From Vulcanimicrobiota bacterium (GTDB lineage: Bacteria; Vulcanimicrobiota; Vulcanimicrobiia; Vulcanimicrobiales; Vulcanimicrobiaceae): DNA of 50,711 nucleotides. Below, piece by piece: positions 15,491-23,110 of the stretch. Every line of letters begins with the position of its first letter. Position 1 is the stretch's first letter. The notes under the pieces were generated by a model. The model saw nothing but the letters and a program-made list of their open reading frames with translations, was not told the origin of the DNA and searched no databases. The stretch lies in contig JAFAXE010000034.1 of NCBI GenBank assembly GCA_019241305.1, forward strand, positions 1-50,711, given 5' to 3'. The position numbers and the translations under genes were made by a program.

Positions 15491-17875
15491 CTACGGATCC
15501 ACGTTGACGACGAGCCGAGTCGCTCGCTCGGAGCGGGCGGCGGGCTGGAGCCGCTCCCTGATAACCGCACGCAATCCCGCGCCGTCCTGCGTCTTGAGGA
15601 CGATCCGATAGCGCCATTCGGCGTTCACGCGCGGCACGGGATAGGGCGCCGGCCCGAGGACTTCGGCATCGCTCTGCTCGCGCATGAAACGGGCGTAACG
15701 GCGCGCCGCCTGTACCACCGCGCGTGCATCGCGCCCAATCACCCCGAGGTAAATGAGGCTTGAGAAGGGCGGATATCGCAATGCCCGGCGTTCTCCAAGC
15801 TCCGCCTGCGCGAAACCCTCATAGTCGTGTCGCGCCGCGAACCCGATGGCGGGGTGGGCGGGCGAATAGGTTTGCACGACGGCTTCACCCGGACGTGCGC
15901 GTCCGCTACGGCCTGCAACCTGTGTCAGCAAGTCGAAGGTGCGTTCCTCCGCTCTGAAGTCCGGAATGTGGAGTGCGATGTCGGCTGCGACGACGCCGAC
16001 CAGCGTCACCGTTGGGAAATCGAGACCTTTCGCAACCATCTGCGTGCCGACGAGGACGTCGCCGCGTTCCTGAAATTCGTCGAGAAGACGGGCGTGGTCG
16101 CCGACGTGCGTCGTCGTGTCGCTATCCATTCGAACGACGCGCGCTTGCGGAAAAAGGGTGGTGACCGTTTCGGCGACCTTTTGCGTTCCAACGCCGAACT
16201 CGCGCATCGGGCCGGAGCAACGCGGACAAGCCGGCTCCAGCGCCCGTTGCGCGTCGCACCAGTGGCAGCGCAAGAGCGCCTCTGCGCGGTGTACCGTCAG
16301 CGACAGGCTGCAACGCGAACACCGTGGGACGAAGCCGCAAGCACGGCACAGCGCGAAACCGGCGCTTCCGCGCCGATTCAAGAACAGCACGATTTTTTCA
16401 CGGCGGCCGAGGCGCCGTTCGATATTCTCGACGAGGAGACTGGAAAAGATCCTCCGGTTGCCACGGGCGAACTCGGCAGCCATATCGACGATGTGGACGA
16501 CCGGCAACCCCTGCGCCGTCGCCCGCTGCGACAAGACGATCCGTTCCGTTTCCCCTTTGAGGGCAGCGGCATACGCCTCGAGCGGAGGAGTTGCGCTGCC
16601 GAGGACGAGCACGCCGTCCCTCTGACGGACGCGTTCTCGAGCGACGTCCGCGGCGTGATAGCGGGGCGCTCGGTCCTGTTTGTAGCTGGGTTCGTGCGCC
16701 TCATCGACGACGATCATTCGCAACCGCTGGAGCGGAGCGAAGACGGCGCTACGCGCTCCGACGACGACGTCTTTGTCACCACGTGCAGCAGCATGCCATG
16801 CGTCGAAACGTTCCCGCTCCGACAATCCGGAATGGATGACGGCGACGCGCTCGCCAAACGCGTCTTCAAAGCGGCGGGCGGTTTGCGGAGTCAGCGAAAT
16901 CTCTGGAACGAGGACGATCGCTTGTCCTCCTTCTGCAACGATTCGCGCGATCGCCGAGATGTACACGAATGTCTTTCCGCTTCCCGTGACGCCCTGAAGC
17001 AAAAACTCCATGAAGCGTTGCGCGCTCGTCGCCTCAGCGAGACGCTCGATGGCGTGGCGCTGCTCGGTCGTTGGAACGATTCCGCCCAACTGTGCGGTAA
17101 CGCGCGCATTGCCGCGCGCGGGACGCTCCGTTTCGCGCAAAGCTCCCGCCTGTACGGCGCGCGCGATGACCGATGCGGAAAAGCCCGCAAGGCGCGCGTC
17201 TGCACGCCGCACCCCTGACTCGCCCGCGAGCGCGACCAGTGCCGCCATCCGCCGTCCATTTGCTGTTACGCCGGTCGCTTCCAGGACGCGCTCGCGCTTG
17301 TGACGCAGCCGCCCGCTTTCGTGGATACGTGTACGTTCCAGGAGGCCGGCGCGGACGAGCGCGCGGACGCCGTTCAGCAAGGTTTGCCGGTCTCCGGCTC
17401 GCCGTGCCTCGGGGTGACGCAGCACATGCTCGAGGACAAAGCCCTCGCGAAGCTCGCCCCAGATGAGGCGGATGAGGCGTTGCGGCACGGAGGGCAAACG
17501 GCCCGGTGCCGGCGACGCGCCGCACGGAATGAAGCGTTCCACGATGCGCGGGACGGCGCCGGCCAGGACGACGGCACTCAATGCCTCTGCGAGCGAACAG
17601 CAATACCGTTGTGACATCCATCGCGCAAGCCGGAGCGCATCGTCGTCAAAGGCTGGAGCAACGTCGAGTTGGGCGGAAACGGAACGGAACCCGTCGCGCG
17701 CTCCGGCGCGTTCCTGCGGTTCACACAGGACGTAGCCATAGACCTCGCGGCTCCCGAGCGGAACGCGCACGACCTGCCCGATGCCAAGCTGCATCGCTTC
17801 GGGAACGATGTAGCTCAGTTCACGGTCGAAGGCGGCGGTACGCAGATGTGGGAGCACGTCCACCACGCGGGTCAC
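15491..17875 (-). CDS. priA: Primosomal replication-restart helicase PriA
   Basis: Rebuilds replisomes at stalled forks as a 3'-5' superfamily 2 helicase. It has 794 residues. An N-terminal DNA-binding part (about 1-260) is followed by the helicase core with Walker A GVTGSGKT at 295-302, DEAH at 391-394 and the GSATP motif. An eight-cysteine zinc insertion (four CxxC pairs in the region CRACGF to CPRC, about 510-550) is intact. The GTG start lies five bases after the aroB stop, so priA reads as part of the aro transcript. An unrelated replication gene downstream of aroB is unusual but not unique. Confidence 0.95.
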   Translation of the reverse strand: MTRVVDVLPHLRTAAFDRELSYIVPEAMQLGIGQVVRVPLGSREVYGYVLCEPQERAGARDGFRSVSAQLDVAPAFDDDALRLARWMSQRYCCSLAEALSAVVLAGAVPRIVERFIPCGASPAPGRLPSVPQRLIRLIWGELREGFVLEHVLRHPEARRAGDRQTLLNGVRALVRAGLLERTRIHESGRLRHKRERVLEATGVTANGRRMAALVALAGESGVRRADARLAGFSASVIARAVQAGALRETERPARGNARVTAQLGGIVPTTEQRHAIERLAEATSAQRFMEFLLQGVTGSGKTFVYISAIARIVAEGGQAIVLVPEISLTPQTARRFEDAFGERVAVIHSGLSERERFDAWHAAARGDKDVVVGARSAVFAPLQRLRMIVVDEAHEPSYKQDRAPRYHAADVARERVRQRDGVLVLGSATPPLEAYAAALKGETERIVLSQRATAQGLPVVHIVDMAAEFARGNRRIFSSLLVENIERRLGRREKIVLFLNRRGSAGFALCRACGFVPRCSRCSLSLTVHRAEALLRCHWCDAQRALEPACPRCSGPMREFGVGTQKVAETVTTLFPQARVVRMDSDTTTHVGDHARLLDEFQERGDVLVGTQMVAKGLDFPTVTLVGVVAADIALHIPDFRAEERTFDLLTQVAGRSGRARPGEAVVQTYSPAHPAIGFAARHDYEGFAQAELGERRALRYPPFSSLIYLGVIGRDARAVVQAARRYARFMREQSDAEVLGPAPYPVPRVNAEWRYRIVLKTQDGAGLRAVIRERLQPAARSERATRLVVNVDP

Positions 17876-17880
17876 ACGAT

Positions 17881-18951
17881 TCAGCGTCCCTCGCGCTCGT
17901 GGATCGGCTCACTGACTGCGCGCAAGACGGCGGCGACGGGACGCGTGGGAACGTCGATGCCGTACTCGACGTCGCCGAGGGCGCGCGGTAACACAAAACG
18001 AACACGACCATTGCGCCGCTTCTTGTCGTGTTCCATGGCACGGACGATGCCCCGGGCGTCGCTCAAAGGACTTACCAGGGGAAGCCGAAGCAGCGTCAGC
18101 AACGACAGGACACGAAGGTGTTCGGCACGGGAAAAGCGCCCCGTCCGCCGTGCCAAGAGTCCGGCGGCGCGCAATCCGATGGAGAGGCCATGGCCGTGTG
18201 AGATGCGGTAACGACTCGCCCGCTCGATGGCGTGGCCGAACGTATGCCCGAGATTGAGCACTTCGCGGGCACCCCGCTCCAGCCGATCATCGGCGACGAC
18301 CATCGCCTTGACACGGATCGAATCCGCGACGACCGTTTCCCACGGCCACTTCCTGAGCGGATGCGGTGCAAGTGTCTCCAGCGACTCAAACAACTCGCCG
18401 CCCTCGATAATCCCGTGCTTGACCACTTCGGCGAGTCCTTCGCGGAGCCACCGTTCGTGCAACCTCCCCAGCGACGGTAGGTCACAGAAAACTGCGACAG
18501 GATCGCGGAAGACGCCGGCCAGGTTTTTTCCCGACGATAGATTGACGCCGGTCTTTCCCCCTATCGCTGCGTCCACCATGGCGACGAGCGACGTCGCGAC
18601 GGCGGCGAAGGGAACGCCCCGCGCGTACGTCGCCGCAGCGAAGCCGAACACGTCGCAGGCGACGCCACCGCCGACACCTAGGATGAGCGTCGTGCGTTCC
18701 ACGCCGGCCGACGCGAGCGCGTTCAAGACGCGCGTCAAGGTCGTCATCGTCTTGCGCCGCTCGCCGAGCGGGAACGCCAGGACCGCGGCGCCGCGTAAAC
18801 GCGCGGCGAGCGCGCGAGCTCCCGCTTCGACGTTACGATCGCACAGGACGACGACGCGCCGATAGCCCTGCTCTTTGCTAAACGCGGCAATCTCGGCTGG
18901 CGCGTTGCTCGTCACGACGATCGGGTAACCGAGATCGTCGATGCGGGTCAT
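17881..18951 (-). CDS. aroB: 3-dehydroquinate synthase
   Basis: Second step of the shikimate pathway: cyclises DAHP to 3-dehydroquinate using NAD and a metal. It has 356 residues, the normal length. The NAD-binding GVGGGVACD segment, the ATYARG motif, GGKTGVN and the GKNLAG-F stretch are all present, as are the downstream metal-binding Glu and His residues (LAEVVKHG). The frame is open another 75 codons upstream, but that part is translated repeat. The ATG at 18951 has AAGGA six bases before it, and this ribosome-binding site is itself the end of the intergenic repeat. Confidence 0.95.
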   Translation of the reverse strand: MTRIDDLGYPIVVTSNAPAEIAAFSKEQGYRRVVVLCDRNVEAGARALAARLRGAAVLAFPLGERRKTMTTLTRVLNALASAGVERTTLILGVGGGVACDVFGFAAATYARGVPFAAVATSLVAMVDAAIGGKTGVNLSSGKNLAGVFRDPVAVFCDLPSLGRLHERWLREGLAEVVKHGIIEGGELFESLETLAPHPLRKWPWETVVADSIRVKAMVVADDRLERGAREVLNLGHTFGHAIERASRYRISHGHGLSIGLRAAGLLARRTGRFSRAEHLRVLSLLTLLRLPLVSPLSDARGIVRAMEHDKKRRNGRVRFVLPRALGDVEYGIDVPTRPVAAVLRAVSEPIHEREGR

Positions 18952-18952
18952 T

Positions 18953-19076
18953 GTTCGTCCTTCGACTCCCCCTTCGACTTCGCTCGCTACGCTCGCTTCG
19001 CTCAGGATTCCGCTCGCTGAGAAGCTCAGCTCGCTTCGACGCTGCGGAATTCTAATCGCTTCGCTCAGGATGACAC
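18953..19076. repeat. Intergenic repeat between aroK and aroB
   Basis: Contains two exact copies of tcgcttcgctcagga (18993-19007 and 19056-19070), a duplicated ccttcgact, and a hairpin GCTGAG-AAG-CTCAGC (19016-19030). On the minus strand it reads TGTCATCCTGAGCGAAGCG ... GTCGAAGGAC, the form of a dispersed repeat seen between genes in many high-GC environmental genomes. Its left end supplies the aroB Shine-Dalgarno sequence; its right end is translated as the last residues of AroK. Confidence 0.8.
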
Positions 19077-19588
19077 CGGCGGAGCGCGTGAATACGGCGC
19101 GCGATCTCGAGTGCGACGGGAGCGGTCCGGCCGTCTCCAGAGACAATGATCTCCGCTTCCCGATACAGTGGCTCACGCAGCGCGAGAAGACCTTGGAATC
19201 TCTCGAGCGACAACGACGCGCCGAGCATGGGCCGCGCGGTGCGGCTATGCCTCAGCCGGAGGAGCGCCGTGCGGGGTTCGATGCGCACGTACACCCGCAG
19301 GGCCAGGCGCGCGATCAGGTCGCGAGTCGCCGGATAGGTGACCGCGCCGCCGCCGAGCGCGACGACGGCCGGGCTACCGGAAAACGCTTCCCGCGTTGCA
19401 TCGAGTTCGCGGCGGCGAAACGCTTCTTCCCCGTCTTCCGCAAAGAGTTGTGCGATCGAACGTTGCGCGCTGGCGACGATGAGCTTGTCGGTATCGACGA
19501 AAGCCATTCCGAGTTCCCGCGCGAGCCGCCGGCCGATCGTCGACTTGCCGGCGCCCATCATTCCAATCAGTGCTACGTGTGGCTTGAT
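19052..19588 (-). CDS. aroK: Shikimate kinase, probably with a non-ATG start
   Basis: Phosphorylates shikimate. The P-loop is GMMGAGKST; the substrate residues D-T-D and the R-R-E-L-D segment follow, then GGGAV and the RTARPML lid. The first conventional start (ATG at 19561) would begin inside the P-loop motif and remove the first beta strand. Reading upstream in frame gives PHVALIGMMGAGKST, the expected strand, with no ATG, GTG or TTG nearby. I therefore place the start at ATC (19586-19588), ten bases after GAGG and overlapping the aroC end by 16 bases; CTG at 19570 and ATT at 19567 are alternatives. The last residues (CHPERSD) come from the adjoining repeat. Confidence 0.85.
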   Translation of the reverse strand: MKPHVALIGMMGAGKSTIGRRLARELGMAFVDTDKLIVASAQRSIAQLFAEDGEEAFRRRELDATREAFSGSPAVVALGGGAVTYPATRDLIARLALRVYVRIEPRTALLRLRHSRTARPMLGASLSLERFQGLLALREPLYREAEIIVSGDGRTAPVALEIARRIHALRRCHPERSD

Positions 19589-20742
19589 GGCGCCACTGCC
19601 TCGAAGAGGGCGCGCGACGCCTCGACGGAACGCCGCATGTTGTCGCGCGTTTCCTCCAGCGAGTCACCGCCGAACTTTTCGAGAACCGGCGCGGTGAGTG
19701 CCAGGCGAACCATCGCTTCTCCGACGATCGACGCGGCGGGGACGACGCACACGTCGCTGCGCACGATCGACGCCGGTGCTGCGGTGCCGTCGTGGAGGTT
19801 CACCGACGGCAGCGCTTTCATGAGCGTCGGAATCGGTTTTACGGAAGCTCGGAGCACGATATCTTGCCCGTTCGAGATTCCGCCTTCGATGCCGCCGGCC
19901 CGATTCGAGCCGCGTGCGACCGCACCGGCATCGAGCCGAAACGTATCGTGCGCACGCGATCCCGGCGCGCTCGCGATCTCGCTGCCCGCACCGACCTCGA
20001 CGGCTTTCACCGTTTGCATCCCCATCAGCGCGCCGGACAAGACGCCGTCGAGCCGCGTATCCGGCTGACGATTCGATCCAATCCCGGCCGGCAAACCGCT
20101 GACGCGAATCGTGAACGTACCCCCGAGCGTGTCGCCGGCAGCCTTCGCGCGGTCGATCGCTGCAATCATCGCGGCTTCCGCTTCGGCATCGGGACAACGG
20201 ACGTCGCTTCCTTCTATGGCCGCCGGGTCGACGGCGGCCATATCCGCGGCGGCGACGTCGCCGATGCGGGTGACGTACGCTAGGGTGCGGATTCCGAGCG
20301 CTTCCAAAAACTGCGCACAAATCGCACCGAGCGCGACACGCATCGCGGTTTCGCGCGCACTCGCTCGCTCCAGCACGTTGCGCAGGTCGCGTTGCCGAAA
20401 TTTCATCGCTCCGGCGTAGTCGGCGTGGCCAGGGCGAGGATTGGTCAGCGGTTTGCCCGCTCCCGTCAAGGGGTCCATGAGGGCTCGGTTGTTTTCGAAG
20501 TCTTTATTGTGTATGACGACCGCAATGGGAGATCCGAGCGTAACCGAACCGCGCAGGCCTGCCAGAAACTCAGCTCGGTCGCTCTCGATTGCCATCCGCG
20601 CGCCACGCCCGTAGCCCCCTTGCCGCGCGCGCAGTGCGGCGTCGATGGCCCGCGCGTCGATGCGAAGTCCCGCCGGCAGCCCATCGAGGATGCCGACGAG
20701 TGCAGGGCCATGCGACTCTCCGGCGGTGAGATAGCGAAACAT
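19573..20742 (-). CDS. aroC: Chorismate synthase
   Basis: Final shikimate-pathway step, making chorismate from EPSP with reduced FMN. It has 389 residues. The N-terminal TAGESHGPAL, the RQGGYGRGARM segment, the RPGHADYAGAMK motif, and the RxSARETAMRVALGA and GGIEGGISNGQ stretches are signatures of the enzyme. The ATG follows a weak GGGG site. It is the first gene of the minus-strand aroC-aroK-aroB-priA series and overlaps aroK. Confidence 0.97.
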   Translation of the reverse strand: MFRYLTAGESHGPALVGILDGLPAGLRIDARAIDAALRARQGGYGRGARMAIESDRAEFLAGLRGSVTLGSPIAVVIHNKDFENNRALMDPLTGAGKPLTNPRPGHADYAGAMKFRQRDLRNVLERASARETAMRVALGAICAQFLEALGIRTLAYVTRIGDVAAADMAAVDPAAIEGSDVRCPDAEAEAAMIAAIDRAKAAGDTLGGTFTIRVSGLPAGIGSNRQPDTRLDGVLSGALMGMQTVKAVEVGAGSEIASAPGSRAHDTFRLDAGAVARGSNRAGGIEGGISNGQDIVLRASVKPIPTLMKALPSVNLHDGTAAPASIVRSDVCVVPAASIVGEAMVRLALTAPVLEKFGGDSLEETRDNMRRSVEASRALFEAVAPSSHT

Positions 20743-20787
20743 GCGCCCCGATGCGTTCGACTGCCCGGTGGCCCTTTCCGCGAGCTC

Positions 20788-21480
20788 TCAGGCGGTCGGC
20801 GTAAATTTGTAACCGAATCCGTGGACCGTCTGCAAGCAGCGCGGCACGCCGTGCTGCTCCTCGATCTTCAGACGCAAGCGCCGCATGTGGACGTCGACCG
20901 TGCGCTCGTCACCGTCGAAATCGAAGCCCCACACACGCTCCAACAGCGATCCTCGCGAAAACGCGATCCCGGGATGGCGCGCGAGTGCCAAGAACAGACC
21001 GAATTCACGCGGTTTGAGTGCAACGACGCGTCCGTCGATCCGCACCTCGCGCGCAGGTTCGTCCACTTCAACGCGTCCAAAGGTCAGGCGCTCCGGTCCA
21101 GGTTCATGCGGAATGTTACTGCGCCGGAGGACGGCGCGCACGCGGGCGACGAGCTCGCGTGGGGAAAACGGTTTGATGACGTAGTCGTCTACCCCCACCT
21201 CGTAGGCGACGATGCGTTCTACTTCATCGGCGCCGCCGCTCAGCATCATGATCGGCTTACGAAATCGCTCACAGCGCAGCGTGCGGACGACGTCGAGCCC
21301 ATCGATCGCCGGCATGTGCGCATCGACGATCACGAGATCAACGCCCGAACGAGCGGCGCGCAGGGCGGTCGCACCGTCTGGAACGGGGACAACATCGTAT
21401 CCCACCTTCGATAGCGGACCGGTGAGTTGCGCACGCAACCGTTCCTCGTTTTCTCCCAACACCATGCGTAAGGCTGCCAT
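20788..21480 (-). CDS. OmpR/PhoB-family response regulator
   Basis: A DNA-binding two-component regulator of 230 residues. The receiver domain (about 5-120) has the phosphoacceptor Asp53 in VDAHMP, Ser81 and the conserved Lys103 in KPF. The acidic pocket reads G-E-N-E (9-12), so one of the usual paired acids near the Mg site is Asn. A winged-helix domain (about 135-228) ends RLRLKIEEQHG...GFGYKF as in PhoB. No sensor kinase is adjacent, so it is an orphan here. The start at ATG 21480 is preferred; a TTG at 21498 is possible. No Shine-Dalgarno sequence is obvious. Confidence 0.93.
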   Translation of the reverse strand: MAALRMVLGENEERLRAQLTGPLSKVGYDVVPVPDGATALRAARSGVDLVIVDAHMPAIDGLDVVRTLRCERFRKPIMMLSGGADEVERIVAYEVGVDDYVIKPFSPRELVARVRAVLRRSNIPHEPGPERLTFGRVEVDEPAREVRIDGRVVALKPREFGLFLALARHPGIAFSRGSLLERVWGFDFDGDERTVDVHMRRLRLKIEEQHGVPRCLQTVHGFGYKFTPTA

Positions 21481-21560
21481 GTCCGCACGAGTGCCCAAGC
21501 GCCGCTCGCCGAGACACGCAGGCGAACGCTATCCACACAGATTTTTCCGCGGTGCGCAGC

Positions 21561-21578
21561 GTACCCAAAGATGGGTAC
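21561..21578. promoter_or_regulatory. Short hairpin or operator GTACCC-AAAGAT-GGGTAC
   Basis: A perfect six-base inverted repeat with a six-base loop in the 183-bp divergent region between the response regulator and the sigma-factor gene. It is not followed by a T-run on either strand, so an operator is more likely than a terminator. Confidence 0.4.
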
Positions 21579-21585
21579 AGAGGGG

Positions 21586-21619
21586 ATGCTCGTGTTCGTT
21601 GCCGTTACGTTACGAGCAT
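21586..21619. promoter_or_regulatory. Inverted repeat ATGCTCGT-N18-ACGAGCAT
   Basis: A perfect eight-base inverted repeat with an 18-base spacer, 44 bp upstream of the sigma-factor start. Its size and position suit binding of a dimeric regulator, for example the divergently encoded response regulator. That link is inference. Confidence 0.45.
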
Positions 21620-21663
21620 GTCATAACTGAGCGAGGCTTCTCCTGCCACGGAATTGCACGCTC

Positions 21664-22311
21664 ATGTCGCAGCCGCGTTCCCCCCGTGAAGAACTGTTCG
21701 AAGCGCACCGGTATCTTTGTGGCCGTGGTGCTCGCAAGTTTCTGCGACGTGGACTGGAGCGAAGCGATCTCGAACAAGTCGCAGCGATCGGCTTACTGAA
21801 GGCGAGCCGGCGCTATGATCCCGCGACAAAGACCCCGTTTGAAGCCTTCGCTTGGCTGATGATCGTCGGCGAGTTGATGCACCATGTGCGAGATCTGGAG
21901 CACGCCGTGCGCGTACCGCGGTGCGTCCGGGCGCTGGAACGGCGCTACCTGAGCGTGAGCGAACTTCTCACGCAACGGCTCGAGCGAGAGCCGCGCGATG
22001 CCGAGGTGGCGGCGCTGTTAAACGTCCCACCTGAAACGGCTGCCGAGCTGAGGCGCGTGCAGAACACGCGCGTGCACGAACACATCGAGGAGGCACATGG
22101 CAGAGCGCTTTGCGACGATCCCGTCGACCGCATTCTCGCGGAGCGGGCGCTGGCGGTTATCGCACCAGGCGCGCGAACCGTCGTGCTCGGAATTTACGCG
22201 CTCGGCCTGTCACGGAACGAAATCGCACGGCGCGCGGGAATGTCGGCGCGCGAGGTGACGCGCACGCACGATGCGGCGCTGGCGCAGATGCGTGGGGCGC
22301 TGTCCTGTTAA
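21664..22311 (+). CDS. SigB/SigF-like alternative sigma factor
   Basis: A 215-residue sigma-70-family protein. Region 2 is clear (DLEQVAAIGLLKA, then YDP and FEAFAWLMIVGELMHHVRD, about 35-80). A region 3-like middle follows (LSVSELLTQRLEREPRDAE), then a C-terminal region 4 helix-turn-helix (LGLSRNEIARRAGMSAREVTR). The domain order matches the SigB/F/G group of stress or development sigma factors rather than ECF factors, which lack region 3. No anti-sigma or anti-anti-sigma gene lies next to it. Its stop shares the palindrome GTTAAC with the stop of the convergent Crp-family gene, a four-base overlap. No strong ribosome-binding site is visible. Confidence 0.88.
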   Translation: MSQPRSPREELFEAHRYLCGRGARKFLRRGLERSDLEQVAAIGLLKASRRYDPATKTPFEAFAWLMIVGELMHHVRDLEHAVRVPRCVRALERRYLSVSELLTQRLEREPRDAEVAALLNVPPETAAELRRVQNTRVHEHIEEAHGRALCDDPVDRILAERALAVIAPGARTVVLGIYALGLSRNEIARRAGMSAREVTRTHDAALAQMRGALSC

Positions 22312-23036
22312 CTGACGAGCGCCTGGAGACGTTCGCGCTGCAGAATCACCACGCGTGACGTCCGCATGTCGATGACGTGCTCGTCCCAGAGTCGGTTCAG
22401 CGTGCGATTGACCGTCTCTCGCGTCGTCCCGATCATATTCGCCATCTCCTGATTCGTCAGCCGCACAGAGATGCGCGTGCCGTCTTCCGTGGCTTCGCCA
22501 AAGCGTTCCGCGAGGCTCAGCAAGAGCGTTGCGAGCCGCGCACGAATGTCGCGGGTCGTCGCGGAAGCGATAAGCGCGTTTGCCGAGCGTAACCGTTCCG
22601 CGAGGGCGACGACGAGCATCCTCCCCATACGGGGAGTGCGCTCCAACAACGAGAGGAAATCCTCGCGCTCGATGTGCGCGACGCCTGAAGGGCTCACCGT
22701 GCGAACGCTCGCCGAACGGACGGCGGTATCGAAGATGCTCATCTCGCCGAAGAAATCGTTTGGCCGGAGCAGCGACAAAATCGTTTCACGACCGTCGGCG
22801 TTCACCCGGACGACGGCAACCGAACCCGAGATGATCACGTAAAACTTTTCGCCAGGATCCCCTTCGCGAAAGATCGTCTCGTGCTTGCGGTAATGGTGCA
22901 CGGTAAAGAGCCGCGCCAACAGTGCGAGTTGTTCGTCGTCAAACTCGCGAAACAGCGGGACATGGCGCAGAATCTCGGGATCAACTCCACGGTCGGCCTC
23001 GGATGGACGTGCGTGACCGAGGGAATCCGTTACCAT
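22308..23036 (-). CDS. Crp/Fnr-family transcription regulator
   Basis: 242 residues from the ATG at 23036; a GTG at 23072 would add 12. The cyclic-nucleotide-binding domain contains FREGDPGEKFYVI, and a GEMSIFD ... RSA stretch that keeps the Glu and Arg-Ser residues used by E. coli CRP to bind cAMP. The winged helix at the C-terminus has the recognition sequence TRETVNRTLNRL, which retains the R-E-x-x-x-R pattern that reads TGTGA in CRP. Two TGTGA-type palindromes lie directly upstream, so it probably regulates itself and the divergent hydrolase. Cysteines for an Fnr iron-sulfur cluster are absent. Confidence 0.93.
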   Translation of the reverse strand: MVTDSLGHARPSEADRGVDPEILRHVPLFREFDDEQLALLARLFTVHHYRKHETIFREGDPGEKFYVIISGSVAVVRVNADGRETILSLLRPNDFFGEMSIFDTAVRSASVRTVSPSGVAHIEREDFLSLLERTPRMGRMLVVALAERLRSANALIASATTRDIRARLATLLLSLAERFGEATEDGTRISVRLTNQEMANMIGTTRETVNRTLNRLWDEHVIDMRTSRVVILQRERLQALVS

Positions 23037-23057
23037 GGCCTGGTTATCGGCAACCAG

Positions 23058-23073
23058 CGTGACGATGTTCACA
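23058..23073. promoter_or_regulatory. Crp-type operator 1: CGTGA-N6-TCACA
   Basis: Half-sites CGTGA (23058-23062) and TCACA (23069-23073) are separated by six bases, one mismatch from the CRP consensus TGTGA-N6-TCACA. It overlaps the alternative GTG start of the Crp-family gene, which favours the downstream ATG as the true start. Confidence 0.65.
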
Positions 23074-23083
23074 CGTGTCCCGG

Positions 23084-23099
23084 TGTGACGCGCGTCACC
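23084..23099. promoter_or_regulatory. Crp-type operator 2: TGTGA-N6-TCACC
   Basis: Half-sites TGTGA (23084-23088) and TCACC (23095-23099) sit around a perfect 14-bp palindrome GTGACGCGCGTCAC. Its centre is 26 bp from that of the first site, about 2.5 helical turns. It ends 11 bp before the hydrolase start codon, so binding would block that gene's promoter or early transcript, or alternatively activate the regulator's own promoter. Confidence 0.72.
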
Positions 23100-23110
23100 T
23101 TTGCGCCGGC

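Noticed and set aside
15827-17218. A 463-codon plus-strand open frame opposite priA
   Set aside because: PriA on the other strand is unmistakable. The antisense translation is Arg/Asp-rich without any family pattern.
19573-20742. Possible aroC-aroK fusion by frameshifting
   Set aside because: AroC has a normal C-terminal length and its own stop. A rare start codon for aroK explains the data more simply, though the fusion is not excluded.
21561-21578. Hairpin GTACCC/GGGTAC considered as a terminator
   Set aside because: It lies between divergent genes and no T-run follows on either strand.
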